Positions 54,366 through 63,677 of a stretch of 64,000 bases of DNA are shown here, piece after piece. The stretch covers positions 744,001 to 808,000 of the forward strand of contig JAVJNT010000002.1 of the NCBI GenBank assembly GCA_040217175.1. The letters run 5' to 3'. The translations under genes and the position numbers were made by a program. The notes beneath the pieces were generated by a model. It was not told the DNA's origin and searched no databases. It worked only from the letters and a program-made list of their open reading frames with translations. This stretch comes from Phycisphaerales bacterium. Lineage in GTDB: Bacteria; Planctomycetota; Phycisphaerae; Phycisphaerales; UBA1924. Every line of letters begins with the position of its first letter. Positions within the stretch are counted from its first letter, which is position 1.

Positions 54366-54974
54366 ATGCCCGCGTACACAGTGCAAGACTGGCCCGACGT
54401 CGACGAGCGCTACGCCATGACCAAGGCGGAGGCGCGCGAGCACTTCGACTTCTTCATGTCCGTGAAGGACAAGCGCATCGAGATGCTGCGCGAGCTGGTG
54501 CACGCCGACACCGGGCTGGAGTTGTCGTACACCAAGCGTTCGCTGCGCGAGTTGCACCCATGGTGCCAGACCCAGGCAAGGATTCGCTGGCACTCAGACG
54601 AGCAAACGGCGCTCGATCGCCAGGATCCGATGCTCCGTGTTTCGATCGACACAGAAGGCCGGTTATTCGAATTGACCAAGCGGGCCGGATCCATCGGGGC
54701 CGACCTGGGCATCTTCTGCTGTGAGACGCTCATCCGCAAGGAGCCAGCCCTGCGTTGGGACCTCGACACCCGCCGGTCGATCAACATAAACAACCCATCG
54801 GTGCACGGATTCCGGACCAACTACCACCCGGAAGACCCAATTAGACGGGGCTGCTCGTATCTGTACCGCCTCGCGGAGGTCCGCCTTGGTCGCGAGACCC
54901 CGCCGATCATGCGGCTCGATCAGGCGCTCGCACTGCTTCAGAGCTGGGCACCCGCGCGCACCGACGAGGCGTAG
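54366..54974 (+). CDS. Orphan protein of unknown function
   Basis: 202 residues from ATG 54366 with GGAG 5 bp upstream; a TATAGA -10-like site lies at 54339. No signal peptide. Conserved-looking parts are YAMTKAEAREHFDFFMSVKD, TKRSLRELHPWCQ, GADLGIFCCETLIRKEPALR and INNPSVHGFRTNYHPEDPIR. The segment around ADLGIFCCETLI...LRWDLD recalls motifs in small families often found as immunity proteins, but I cannot assign a family. Codon use is a little less G/C-biased than neighbours (AATTGACC, AACATAAACAAC), so recent transfer is possible. Confidence 0.6.
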   Translation: MPAYTVQDWPDVDERYAMTKAEAREHFDFFMSVKDKRIEMLRELVHADTGLELSYTKRSLRELHPWCQTQARIRWHSDEQTALDRQDPMLRVSIDTEGRLFELTKRAGSIGADLGIFCCETLIRKEPALRWDLDTRRSININNPSVHGFRTNYHPEDPIRRGCSYLYRLAEVRLGRETPPIMRLDQALALLQSWAPARTDEA

Positions 54975-55024
54975 CACCGCGCGAGCCACGCCCGCGCGTA
55001 CGCTCCCGCCACCGAGGCCCCGCC

Positions 55025-55468
55025 ATGAAGCCCCACGACCGCCAGCTCTTCGATGACGTCTTCGCCGACGCGACGGTGGTGGACATCGACCTATCGCGCG
55101 ACGATGGCGAGGTCGCACTGCTGGTCGAGGCCGTCGACGCCGTCGAGCGCTACTACTTCGTGCGGTTCCTCAAGGTCCGCTCGTTCGCCATCGACCGGCC
55201 GCGCCCCGAGGTCGGCGGCATCTTCACGCTCGACGCGTACGAGTTCGCCGAGGCGAACGGGGAGCTGCGCATCGACCTGGGCCGCCCCGGCCGCGATACG
55301 AGCCTCCGGGTCCGCTGCCAGGGCGTGGGCCTCGAGCCCGTCGACGAGCGGATCGTCGAGATGGTCGCCCCGGGGAGGATGCTGGACGACCGCACGCTCA
55401 TCCGCCCCGGCGTGCTGGCCATGGCCGCCGCCATCCGCCGCGAGTTGGGGGCGCGAAAGGGCTGGTAA
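55025..55468 (+). CDS. Conserved-looking hypothetical protein
   Basis: 147 residues, ATG 55025. No signal peptide or membrane segment. It appears as a mixed alpha/beta protein (VVDIDLSRDDGEVALLVEAV, YYFVRFLKVRSFAIDRPRPE, ELRIDLGRPGRDTSLRVRCQ) ending in a helix (GVLAMAAAIRRELGARKGW). The codon bias is the same as for real genes in the window. No family recognised. A degenerate zinc-ribbon frame abuts it on the other strand. Confidence 0.6.
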   Translation: MKPHDRQLFDDVFADATVVDIDLSRDDGEVALLVEAVDAVERYYFVRFLKVRSFAIDRPRPEVGGIFTLDAYEFAEANGELRIDLGRPGRDTSLRVRCQGVGLEPVDERIVEMVAPGRMLDDRTLIRPGVLAMAAAIRRELGARKGW

Positions 55469-55609
55469 GCGTGGCACGAGGCCGCGAACTCGCCGCACTC
55501 CGGGCATCGATCCAGCCTCGACAGCACGTAGCCGCAGCCGGCGCACCGGCCGCGGCAACCCGGCCGTGTTCCTGGTCAGCTTCGGCGCGGGCAACTCGGC
55601 CGAGGTCAT
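55466..55609 (-). pseudogene. Broken zinc-ribbon protein gene
   Basis: On the minus strand ATG 55609 opens MTSAELPAPKLTRNTAGLPR with strong G/C third positions, then the frame loses the motif; a single-base shift at about 55556 restores RCAGCGYVLSRLDRCPECGE, the CxxCGY...CPECG ribbon seen at 13825 and 29661. The ribbon frame has a stop just upstream of the shift and runs on without its own stop into the antisense of 55025-55468. Either a decayed gene or a sequencing indel. Confidence 0.4.
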
Positions 55610-55775
55610 CTCGACCGAGGCCGCGTAAGCCGAGGTTGTTTTCTTCGCCCCGAGCCACCGCGGCGGGCCGTGCGTTCTCCGGCCCGCGGCGGTGCCTTCG
55701 TGCGCGCACGGCCCGTGCGCCGCGCCGGGCCCGGCCGCTAGCATGCCCGGCGAGGACACAGGAAGGAGCAGAACC
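55610..55775. other. Intergenic region upstream of the glyoxalase-like gene
   Basis: No gene or clear promoter seen. Together with the broken zinc-ribbon segment it makes up the roughly 300-bp gap between 55468 and 55776. Confidence 0.4.
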
Positions 55776-56246
55776 ATGCACCCGACCCGCACCCGCCGCA
55801 CGCTGACGATCATGCTCGCGACGCTGGCCCTGCTGGCCGCCTGCACGGCGACGCACACGGCGACCGACGCCCCGCGCGTGGAGTACCTCGAGATCGTGAC
55901 GCCGCAGGTCGACGCGACCTGCGACGTGTTGGCCGAGATCCGCGGCGTCGAGTTCGGCGAGCCCGTCGCCGAGCTGGGCGGGGCGCGGCTCTCGCCGATG
56001 GCCGGCGGCGGGAGCATCGCCGTCCGCGGGCCGCTGCGCCCCGACGAAGCGCCGGTCGTGCGGCCGTACCTGCTGGTCGACGACCTCGACGCGGCCGTCG
56101 CGGCGGCGCGCAACGCGGGGGCCGAGATCGCCATCGAGCGCATGCCGCTGCCCGGCCGAGGCAGCATCGCGATCTACATCCTGGGCGGCATCGAGCACGG
56201 GCTGTGGGAGCCGTGGCCGCAGGGCGATGGGGACGACCCCGGCTGA
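55776..56246 (+). CDS. Glyoxalase/VOC-like lipoprotein
   Basis: 156 residues, ATG 55776 with GGAAGGAG upstream. MHPTRTRRTLTIMLATLALL leads to LLAAC (lipobox, Cys about 22). The mature domain has the VOC layout: VEYLEIVTPQVDATCDVLAE at the start, YLLVDDLDAAVAAARNAGAE in the middle and GRGSIAIYILGGIEHGLWEP at the end, as in glyoxalase/bleomycin-resistance proteins. The metal ligands are not clearly conserved, so it may not be catalytic. A membrane-anchored VOC protein is unusual. Confidence 0.72.
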   Translation: MHPTRTRRTLTIMLATLALLAACTATHTATDAPRVEYLEIVTPQVDATCDVLAEIRGVEFGEPVAELGGARLSPMAGGGSIAVRGPLRPDEAPVVRPYLLVDDLDAAVAAARNAGAEIAIERMPLPGRGSIAIYILGGIEHGLWEPWPQGDGDDPG

Positions 56247-56354
56247 CGCGTGGTTCACCCGGGGTTGGTCGCGGTGCGATCGATGGCCGCGGCCGAACGC
56301 ATAGACCTTCCTTGATCACACTGGAGCACGCCGAGCGAAAAGGGAGGCCCGACC

Positions 56355-56609
56355 ATGGCAGCCAGCAAGGACCACGGCCCGAGCATCAAGGACGACGAGA
56401 AGTATGAGGCCCTGCGCGACGAGGGGATGAGCAAGGAGAAGGCCGCCCGCATCGCCAACGCCGACAACCCCGGCGAGAAGGGCGGCAAGGCCGAGAAGTA
56501 CGAGGACCGCACCAAGGACGAGCTGCTGGAGCGGGCCCGCGAGATCGGCATCGACGGGCGCAGCGACATGACCAAGGACGAGCTGATCGAGGCGCTCCGG
56601 AATCACTGA
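56355..56609 (+). CDS. Small Rho-N-like (SAP-type) protein
   Basis: 84 residues, ATG 56355. The N-half is Lys/Asp-rich (KDHGPSIKDDEKYEALRDEG, MSKEKAARIANADNPGEKGG) and the C-half (KDELLERAREIGIDGRSDMT then KDELIEALRNH) matches the Rho termination factor N-terminal/SAP helix-extended loop-helix, a nucleic-acid-binding motif. Similar short proteins are common in stress contexts; the role is unknown. Converges with the flavin reductase gene, 6 bp apart. Confidence 0.78.
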   Translation: MAASKDHGPSIKDDEKYEALRDEGMSKEKAARIANADNPGEKGGKAEKYEDRTKDELLERAREIGIDGRSDMTKDELIEALRNH

Positions 56610-56615
56610 CGCACG

Positions 56616-57254
56616 CTACTCGAGCGCCTTCTTGCCCCACGGCAGCTCGAACCGGTCCCGCGTCGTGCAATAACCCGGCCCGCCCATGCGTCCGAACGCG
56701 GCGAGCCTCGCCGGGTCGGCGTGGTGCCGCTCGTTGACGAGCCCGTCGGTCGCGTGCACGCGGACGACCTCGCCCAGCACGAGGTTGCCAGAGGAGGGAA
56801 CGCCCGGGTTCGTGCGCACGACCTGTCGCGTGACGCACTCGAATGCCGCCGGGCACTCGGCGACCCTGGGCGGCTTGACGACGCTGCTGGCGATCGGCGT
56901 CAGGCCCGACAGCTCGAACTCGCTCTCGCCGTGCGGCAAGGGCTCGGCGCACGCGGCCATCTGGCGGGCAATGGCTTCGGTGACGACGTTGACGACGAAC
57001 TCGCCCGTGCCGCCGTCGCGCTCCGGCAGGCAATTCTTGAGCGTGTCCTTGTCCTTGCCCGCACCATCGCTCGCCGGGCAGAACGCGAGCATCATGGGCT
57101 CGCTGCCCACGCCGCAGAAGAAGCTGAAGGGCGCGAGGTTCGGCTTGCCATCGACCGACACCGTCGAGACGAAGGCGATCGGCCTCGGCACGATCAGGCC
57201 GATCAGCAGCTTGTAACGGTCGCTCGCGGCCAGGTCCTCGGGCGTGAACTCCAT
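56616..57254 (-). CDS. Flavin reductase family protein (FMN-binding split barrel)
   Basis: 212 residues, ATG 57254. The family signature is PRPIAFVSTVSVDGKPNLAP followed by FSFFCGVGSEPMMLAFCPAS, the FMN-binding loop TGEFVVNVVTEAIARQMAAC, and GNLVLGEVVRVHATDGLVNE. It is the DIM6/NTAB flavin reductase-like class, reducing FMN with NAD(P)H or acting as an oxidoreductase subunit. No monooxygenase partner is nearby. The C-terminal GGPGYCTTRDRFELPW is also typical. Confidence 0.87.
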   Translation of the reverse strand: MEFTPEDLAASDRYKLLIGLIVPRPIAFVSTVSVDGKPNLAPFSFFCGVGSEPMMLAFCPASDGAGKDKDTLKNCLPERDGGTGEFVVNVVTEAIARQMAACAEPLPHGESEFELSGLTPIASSVVKPPRVAECPAAFECVTRQVVRTNPGVPSSGNLVLGEVVRVHATDGLVNERHHADPARLAAFGRMGGPGYCTTRDRFELPWGKKALE

Positions 57255-57293
57255 GCCGCGAGCGTACGCCGTGCTCCAAACATCAACCGGGCC

Positions 57294-58601
57294 CTAGCGA
57301 CGGCGGCGTCGGGGCGTGTCGCCGCCGCCGCCCTGCTCGCGCGTCTCGCGGCGGGACTCGGCCGTCTTGGGCGTGCTCGTCACGTCGAACATGATCATCT
57401 GCTCGGCCCGGCTGGGCTCGGCCGGCTCGGCGAAGATGCCCCAGAAGCCCGGGCTGCCGTAGGCCTTGACCGTCACCGGCGGGTGCACGTGGTGGGCGAA
57501 GGGCGCCCAGTAACGCGTGTCGTCGATGGTGCCGAAGCCGTCCCAGGGCTTGCGCAGCACCTCGACGTCGGAGATGTCGGGCGCGCGGCTGGACGAGCGC
57601 ATCATGCCGTTGAAGTCGACGGGGATCCACGTCGTCCGCCCGTTCTCGACCAGCGCGAACTCGACCCACGAGATGATCTCGCCCTCGCGGTCGTTGCGCT
57701 GCGTGAGCACGTCTTCGTCGTCGGCCCGTGCATCGGCGATGATGCCGATGACCATGCGCGCCGGCAGCCCGGCCCGCCGCATCGCGTACACGAGCACCGC
57801 GCACGTATCGAACTGGTTGCCGCGGCGGCGGACGAACGTGGTGGGCACGCCGTGGACCTCCAGGCCCTCGATCTCGCCGGTACGCGCCGTGTTCAAGCCG
57901 TTGCCCGTCCGCGAGCGGATGTGGGCCCACACCGCGCCGGTCAGGTACTTCGCGACGAGATAGGGCGGCACGTTCCTCGGGCTCGTGCCCAGGCGCTCGA
58001 TGAGGTTGTCGATCGACCCCGAGACGCGGTCGAGGCCGCGGTATTCCTCGCCGTCCAAACCCAGCTCGATGCCGACCTGGGGGTCGAGGGCGCTGAGCGC
58101 ATCTTCGGGCCAGTCGCCAACCGGCCACTCGACCGCGATGGCGCGCTCGTCGTTCACCGTCACGTCGTACGAGGTGATGCCGATTTCGGTGACCACCGAG
58201 ATGTCGCGGGCCGTGCCCTCGGCGATGGCGAAGCCCAGGTAGCGCGAGCCGGCGTGCTTGTTGTTCAGGCGGACGAACGGGTCGGTGCTCGCGGGGGTCG
58301 CGTCTCGGTCGTCGACGCGGACCTTCATGTCGACGCGGTTCTCGTGCACGCGGTGCAGGCTCGTCCGCTCGAGCACGGGCACGACCACGGTCGCCTGGTC
58401 GAACGCCCAGGTGTCGCGCGAGGCGCCGCGCTGCTGCTCGACGCTGCCAAAGTCTTGCCACGCGCGGATGTTGACGCGGAAGCGGATCGTCCAGTCGCGG
58501 CTCTCGCCCTGGCGGAGCACGCCCTGGGCCAGCACGCTGCTGGCGACGGTCATGCCGGCAACCGCGGCGACGAAGCGGATCGATGAGAACGATGCGAACA
58601 T
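57294..58601 (-). CDS. Secreted transglutaminase-like protein, catalytic His apparently absent
   Basis: 435 residues, ATG 58601 (MFASFSSIRFVAAVAGMTVA ... LAQ, signal peptide). The transglutaminase-like core is at about 255-350: NQFDTCAVLVYAMRRAGLPA with the catalytic Cys and GLPARMVIG, then ISWVEFALVENGRTTWIPVD where the expected 'HxW' histidine is Ser (ISWVEF), while the Asp in PVDFNG is kept. It may thus be a non-catalytic or differently wired member. The C-terminus is Arg/Gly-rich and disordered. Exported; no operon partner. Confidence 0.78.
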   Translation of the reverse strand: MFASFSSIRFVAAVAGMTVASSVLAQGVLRQGESRDWTIRFRVNIRAWQDFGSVEQQRGASRDTWAFDQATVVVPVLERTSLHRVHENRVDMKVRVDDRDATPASTDPFVRLNNKHAGSRYLGFAIAEGTARDISVVTEIGITSYDVTVNDERAIAVEWPVGDWPEDALSALDPQVGIELGLDGEEYRGLDRVSGSIDNLIERLGTSPRNVPPYLVAKYLTGAVWAHIRSRTGNGLNTARTGEIEGLEVHGVPTTFVRRRGNQFDTCAVLVYAMRRAGLPARMVIGIIADARADDEDVLTQRNDREGEIISWVEFALVENGRTTWIPVDFNGMMRSSSRAPDISDVEVLRKPWDGFGTIDDTRYWAPFAHHVHPPVTVKAYGSPGFWGIFAEPAEPSRAEQMIMFDVTSTPKTAESRRETREQGGGGDTPRRRRR

Positions 58602-58795
58602 GGGAAGGGGCCCCCTTGGTGACGGGCGTTTGGGCGTGACGGCGTGTCGAGCCGCGGGTCCGAACACTGTACGGACGGGCCGAGCCCGGGTTGCGGGGAG
58701 CGCCGCCGTGGCACCCGGGTCCGCGGGTCGCCCATACGATGCGAACGCAGCCCGGAATTAGGCCACCCCGTCCCGCAGCCCTGCCAGGAGACCCC

Positions 58796-60262
<1,467 letters not shown>

Positions 60263-60265
60263 GGC

Positions 60266-61111
60266 ATCGAGCGTGCCGCTCCGTCGACGCTGGCCCGGCT
60301 GGACTACGCGTGCGTGCCGTCGGCGGCGTACGCGGCCGGGGTGTCGGCGGGCACGCTGGCGATGGTGGGCGCCGCAGGCACGGGGACGCAGGTTCTTGGC
60401 ATCGCCCTGGTCACGTGCATCGCATGGATGGCGCACCTGCTCGACCGAGCCAAGCCGCTGGCTCGGTGGCACGACCCGGCCGACCGCATGGCCGACGCCG
60501 CGCGCGACGCGTGGGTGGTGCGTCGGCGTCGCTGGCTGAACGCCGCGGCGATGGCGTCGGGGGCGAGCGCGTGCGTGCTCGCGCTCGTCATCGAGCCGTG
60601 GCTCGTCGTGCTCGTGCCCATCGGCGCCGCGTCGGTCCTGATCTATGGCGCGCGAACGAGCGAGAGCCGACGCACCCGGCCCAAGGACGTGCTGATCTTC
60701 AAGAACGCGCTGACCGGGCTGGCGTACGCCACGCTCGTGGGGTGCGTGCTGTGGGCGGTGCTGCCCGAGCGGGCCGGGCTCTGGGTCTCGCTGGCGATGG
60801 TCGCCCTGCTGGTTGCGGCCGACGCGATGCTCAGCGACATCGACGACACGCCCGCCGACGCGACCTTCGGCACGCGCACGGTCTCGGTGCTCGCGGGCCG
60901 GCGATGGGCGACCTGCATCGGCCTGGCCCTCCACGGCGTCGCGGCCCTGCTGTGGGGGGTTCTCGGAACCGGCTCGGGAAGGGCCTTTGCATACGGGATG
61001 CCACTGACGGCCGCCGCCCTCGTGGTCGCCCCCACGCTGCGGAGGGCGATCGACCTGCGGGCGGGCGTGCTCGGGGTGGCTGCGCTCGCGTGGCTCGTTC
61101 TGCGCTCGTAA
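60266..61111 (+). CDS. UbiA-like prenyltransferase membrane protein
   Basis: 281 residues if started at the in-frame ATC 60266, 265 if at GTG 60314. The segment GGAGGG (60253-60258) sits 7 nt before ATC, the best ribosome site, and the translated stretch ARLDYACVPSAAYAAGVSAG reads like the true N-terminus of a UbiA-type span, so a non-canonical start is possible. About eight membrane segments. Second aspartate motif LSDIDDTPADATFGTRTVSV is UbiA-like; the first, LLDRAKPLARWHDPADR, is divergent. It would transfer a prenyl chain to an aromatic acceptor in quinone-type synthesis. Gap to fumC: 3 nt or 51 nt depending on start. Confidence 0.65.
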   Translation: MERAAPSTLARLDYACVPSAAYAAGVSAGTLAMVGAAGTGTQVLGIALVTCIAWMAHLLDRAKPLARWHDPADRMADAARDAWVVRRRRWLNAAAMASGASACVLALVIEPWLVVLVPIGAASVLIYGARTSESRRTRPKDVLIFKNALTGLAYATLVGCVLWAVLPERAGLWVSLAMVALLVAADAMLSDIDDTPADATFGTRTVSVLAGRRWATCIGLALHGVAALLWGVLGTGSGRAFAYGMPLTAAALVVAPTLRRAIDLRAGVLGVAALAWLVLRS

Positions 61112-61132
61112 ACCGGCGCCTGCGAATCCGAG

Positions 61133-61138
61133 TATAGT
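61133..61138 (+). promoter_or_regulatory. -10 element TATAGT upstream of the COG3014 gene
   Basis: TATAGT (61133-61138) lies 19 nt before the ATG at 61157, in a short AT-rich island (GAGTATAGTGATTACTAGCA). No good -35 was found at 17 bp. It would place transcription start within about 12 nt of the start codon. Confidence 0.45.
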
Positions 61139-61156
61139 GATTACTAGCAAATCCCG

Positions 61157-62602
61157 ATGCCTGCCCCGAACCGAACCATCCCGATCGCCCACTGCCTGTG
61201 CCTTGCGTGCCTGCTGGCCGGCTGCGCGAGCGGGCTCCGGCCGATCCAGCAGACTTTCCGGCAGGGCGACTTCACGGGAGCGGCCGACGACATCCGCTCC
61301 TACGCCCGGCGGCACGACGGCGGGACGCCCCAGACCGTGATCGCCCACATCGAGCACGGCTCCATGGCACGCATGGTCGGCCGGTTCGAAGAGAGCGACC
61401 GCGCGTTCGCGATGGCCGAGGCTCGGATGGCCGAGCTCGACGAGCGACCGGGCATCAGCGCGGGCGAGCGGCTCTCGGTCCTGGCGCGTACGCCCGACCG
61501 CATCGCCTACGAGGGATTCTTCTACGACCGCCAGTTCGTCGCGGCGTACCGGGCGCTCAACGCGATGGCCATGGGCGACGTCGAGGACGCGCGGCAGCAC
61601 TTCGTGCGCGCGGATCGCTGGCAGACGTACGCCATCGTCGAGAATCGCAACCGGGCCGAACGCGTGCGCGAAGAGCAGGCCGCCGCCCGCAGCCGCTTCG
61701 GCTCGTTCGACCGCGTCGCCGCCGATGCGCGCCTGGACGAGGCGACGCGCGAGAAGTACGGCGATCTCTCGCAGTACGAGGCCTACGCCGAGTTTGCCAA
61801 CCCCTACGTCGACATGCTTCGGGCCGTGTACCTGATGGGCGTGGCCGAGAGCGCGAGCGACTACGACGTGGCGCGCAACCTGCTCCGCCGCGTCGCCGGC
61901 ATGGCCCCCGACAACCCGTACGTGAAGCGGGACCTCGACCTGGCCGATCGGCTGGCGCAGGGCGACCTCGATCGGCCCGATCTGGTCTACGTATTCTTCG
62001 AAACCGGGCTCGCCCCACGCCGCGAGCAGACGAAGATCTCGGTGCCGACGTTCCTCGTCACCGACGTCGTGCAGATCGTGCCGATCGCGATGCCGTACAT
62101 CGTGTTCGACGGCACGTACGTGCCCGCGCTGCAGGCCAGCACGCCCGAGGGCGTGCACGAGTCGTCGTTGCTGGCGAGCGTCGACCGCATCGTGGCTGCC
62201 GAATTCGCCGCCCAGCTCCCGGGCCTGCAGACGCGGATGATCGCGGCGGCGGCGTTCAAGGTGGGCGTGCAGGCCGGGCTGTATGCAGCCACGCGGCGCT
62301 CGGACCCGATTATCCGCATTGTCGCGATGCTCGGCGGCGCGATCTGGGCGGCATCGACGAACGAGGCCGACCTGCGGACGTGGGCGACGCCTCCCAAGCA
62401 CGTCGAGTACGTCCGGCTCGATGCGCCATCGGATGGCCGCGTGTCGCTCGACGTGGGCGGACGCCGCTACTCGGTCGCGGTCGAGCCCAAAGGCATCACG
62501 CTCATCACCGTGCGCTCGGTGCGACCGGGCGCGCCGGTGCTGATCACCACCATTAACCTCGAGCCCGAGCCGTGGACGCTCGAGCCGCTGGAGACGCAGT
62601 GA
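61157..62602 (+). CDS. COG3014-family lipoprotein
   Basis: 481 residues. Signal IAHCLCLACLLAGCASG gives a lipobox (LAGC). Residues about 30-290 are TPR-like helices (QGDFTGAADDIRSYARRHDG, AYRALNAMAMGDVEDARQHF, YLMGVAESASDYDVARNLLR), then a beta-rich C-terminal domain (LVYVFFETGLAPRREQTKIS, FAAQLPGLQTRMIAAAAFKV, YSVAVEPKGITLITVR). This is the organisation of the uncharacterised COG3014 lipoproteins, which are often encoded with YcfL and LpoB as here. Probable outer-membrane lipoprotein. Confidence 0.83.
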   Translation: MPAPNRTIPIAHCLCLACLLAGCASGLRPIQQTFRQGDFTGAADDIRSYARRHDGGTPQTVIAHIEHGSMARMVGRFEESDRAFAMAEARMAELDERPGISAGERLSVLARTPDRIAYEGFFYDRQFVAAYRALNAMAMGDVEDARQHFVRADRWQTYAIVENRNRAERVREEQAAARSRFGSFDRVAADARLDEATREKYGDLSQYEAYAEFANPYVDMLRAVYLMGVAESASDYDVARNLLRRVAGMAPDNPYVKRDLDLADRLAQGDLDRPDLVYVFFETGLAPRREQTKISVPTFLVTDVVQIVPIAMPYIVFDGTYVPALQASTPEGVHESSLLASVDRIVAAEFAAQLPGLQTRMIAAAAFKVGVQAGLYAATRRSDPIIRIVAMLGGAIWAASTNEADLRTWATPPKHVEYVRLDAPSDGRVSLDVGGRRYSVAVEPKGITLITVRSVRPGAPVLITTINLEPEPWTLEPLETQ

Positions 62603-62625
62603 ACCCCTGGAAGGGAGCCAATGCC

Positions 62626-63069
62626 ATGACAACGAAGCTATCCATGAACCGAGCCTTGCTCGCGGCGTGCCTCGTCGGTGCGCTGCTGGCCTCGGGCTGC
62701 GCGCGGTGGCAGCCGCGCGTGAACACCACGCAAGAGGCCGAACGCGAGGGCAAGCCCCAGCAAATCGAGGACGCCCGGCTGATCTGGGACAAGGACCTGG
62801 CCAGGGCCGTGCAGCTCGTCGGGCTGATCGAGGGCACGGCACCGAACGGCTTCAAGAAGATCGAGGCCGAGCTGTTCAACGCGACGCGGCAGCGGATGGC
62901 GATCCGGTACCGCTTCGAGTGGTTCGACGCGGAGGGCTTCGCCGTCGCCGCGCCCATGGATGGATTCCGTGATCGTGCGCTGCTGTCGGGCGAGCGCACG
63001 CGCATCACCGCCGTGGCGCCCAACGCCCAGGCGGTCGACTTCGAGCTCGAGATCATCGGCGCCCCGTAA
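62626..63069 (+). CDS. YcfL-like lipoprotein (DUF1425)
   Basis: 147 residues, ATG 62626 with AAGGGAG upstream. Lipobox LLASGC (Cys about 25). The mature domain (LARAVQLVGLIEGTAPNGFK, IEAELFNATRQRMAIRYRFE, ERTRITAVAPNAQAVDFELE) matches DUF1425, the family of E. coli YcfL, encoded next to lpoB. The role is unknown. It lies 23 bp after the COG3014 gene and 27 bp before the lpoB-like gene. Confidence 0.83.
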   Translation: MTTKLSMNRALLAACLVGALLASGCARWQPRVNTTQEAEREGKPQQIEDARLIWDKDLARAVQLVGLIEGTAPNGFKKIEAELFNATRQRMAIRYRFEWFDAEGFAVAAPMDGFRDRALLSGERTRITAVAPNAQAVDFELEIIGAP

Positions 63070-63096
63070 AGACTGTTCCGAGGAAAGGACTGACCC

Positions 63097-63645
63097 ATGT
63101 ACACCAAGACATTCATCGCGCTGGCGGGCGTTGCCGCCATGGCCACGCTGCCCGCTTGCCGGACGGACGCCTTCGGCCCGCGCGAGCAGGCCCGCGGCAC
63201 CGAGGTGACCACGCACGGCCTGGACGTCCAGGACATCGAACGCGTGGCCGAGGAACTGAGCCAGAGCCTGATCCGCTCGAACTACATCACGCAGGACGGC
63301 GACCGGGCGGCCATCGCCGTCAATCGGTTCGTCAACAACTCGAGCCAGATCAACATCGACCGCGACCGCGTGACCAACATCATCATGCAGACGTTCATCA
63401 ACAGCGGCCAGGCGGTGGGCTACACGCCGGCCGACTTCGAGACGCTGGTCACGCGCGGCCGGCTGCCCGAGCGCTCGTACGTCTTGAACACCAAGATCTA
63501 CGAGGACGTGGCCGAGAGCGGCCGCGATTTGCAGGTCTCGTACATCTTCCAGATGCAGTTGCTCGACTACACCGGCGACGGGGTGAACCCGATCATCTGG
63601 GTCGAGGAAGAGCGCATGACGACCGAGAGCCGGCGACGGCGGTAG
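63097..63645 (+). CDS. lpoB: LpoB-like penicillin-binding protein activator
   Basis: 182 residues, ATG 63097 with GAGGAAAGGA upstream. Signal IALAGVAAMATLPAC, lipobox Cys about 21. The C-terminal domain fits LpoB/PF13036: HGLDVQDIERVAEELSQSLI, AIAVNRFVNNSSQINIDRDR, TNIIMQTFINSGQAVGYTPA and DLQVSYIFQMQLLDYTGDGV. In E. coli LpoB is an outer-membrane lipoprotein that activates PBP1b from outside. Its presence implies peptidoglycan synthesis regulated from the outer membrane in this organism, though a partner PBP is not in the window. Confidence 0.85.
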   Translation: MYTKTFIALAGVAAMATLPACRTDAFGPREQARGTEVTTHGLDVQDIERVAEELSQSLIRSNYITQDGDRAAIAVNRFVNNSSQINIDRDRVTNIIMQTFINSGQAVGYTPADFETLVTRGRLPERSYVLNTKIYEDVAESGRDLQVSYIFQMQLLDYTGDGVNPIIWVEEERMTTESRRRR

Positions 63646-63677
63646 GCTTGCGTGATTCGCAACCGGGGGATCGACGC

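Noticed and set aside
55557-55628. Plus-strand frame NPAVFLVSFGAGNSAEVIST ending in TAA with perfect G/C third positions
   Set aside because: It is the exact antisense of the broken zinc-ribbon N-terminus in the phase where third positions coincide, so the bias is shared; there is no start or ribosome site.
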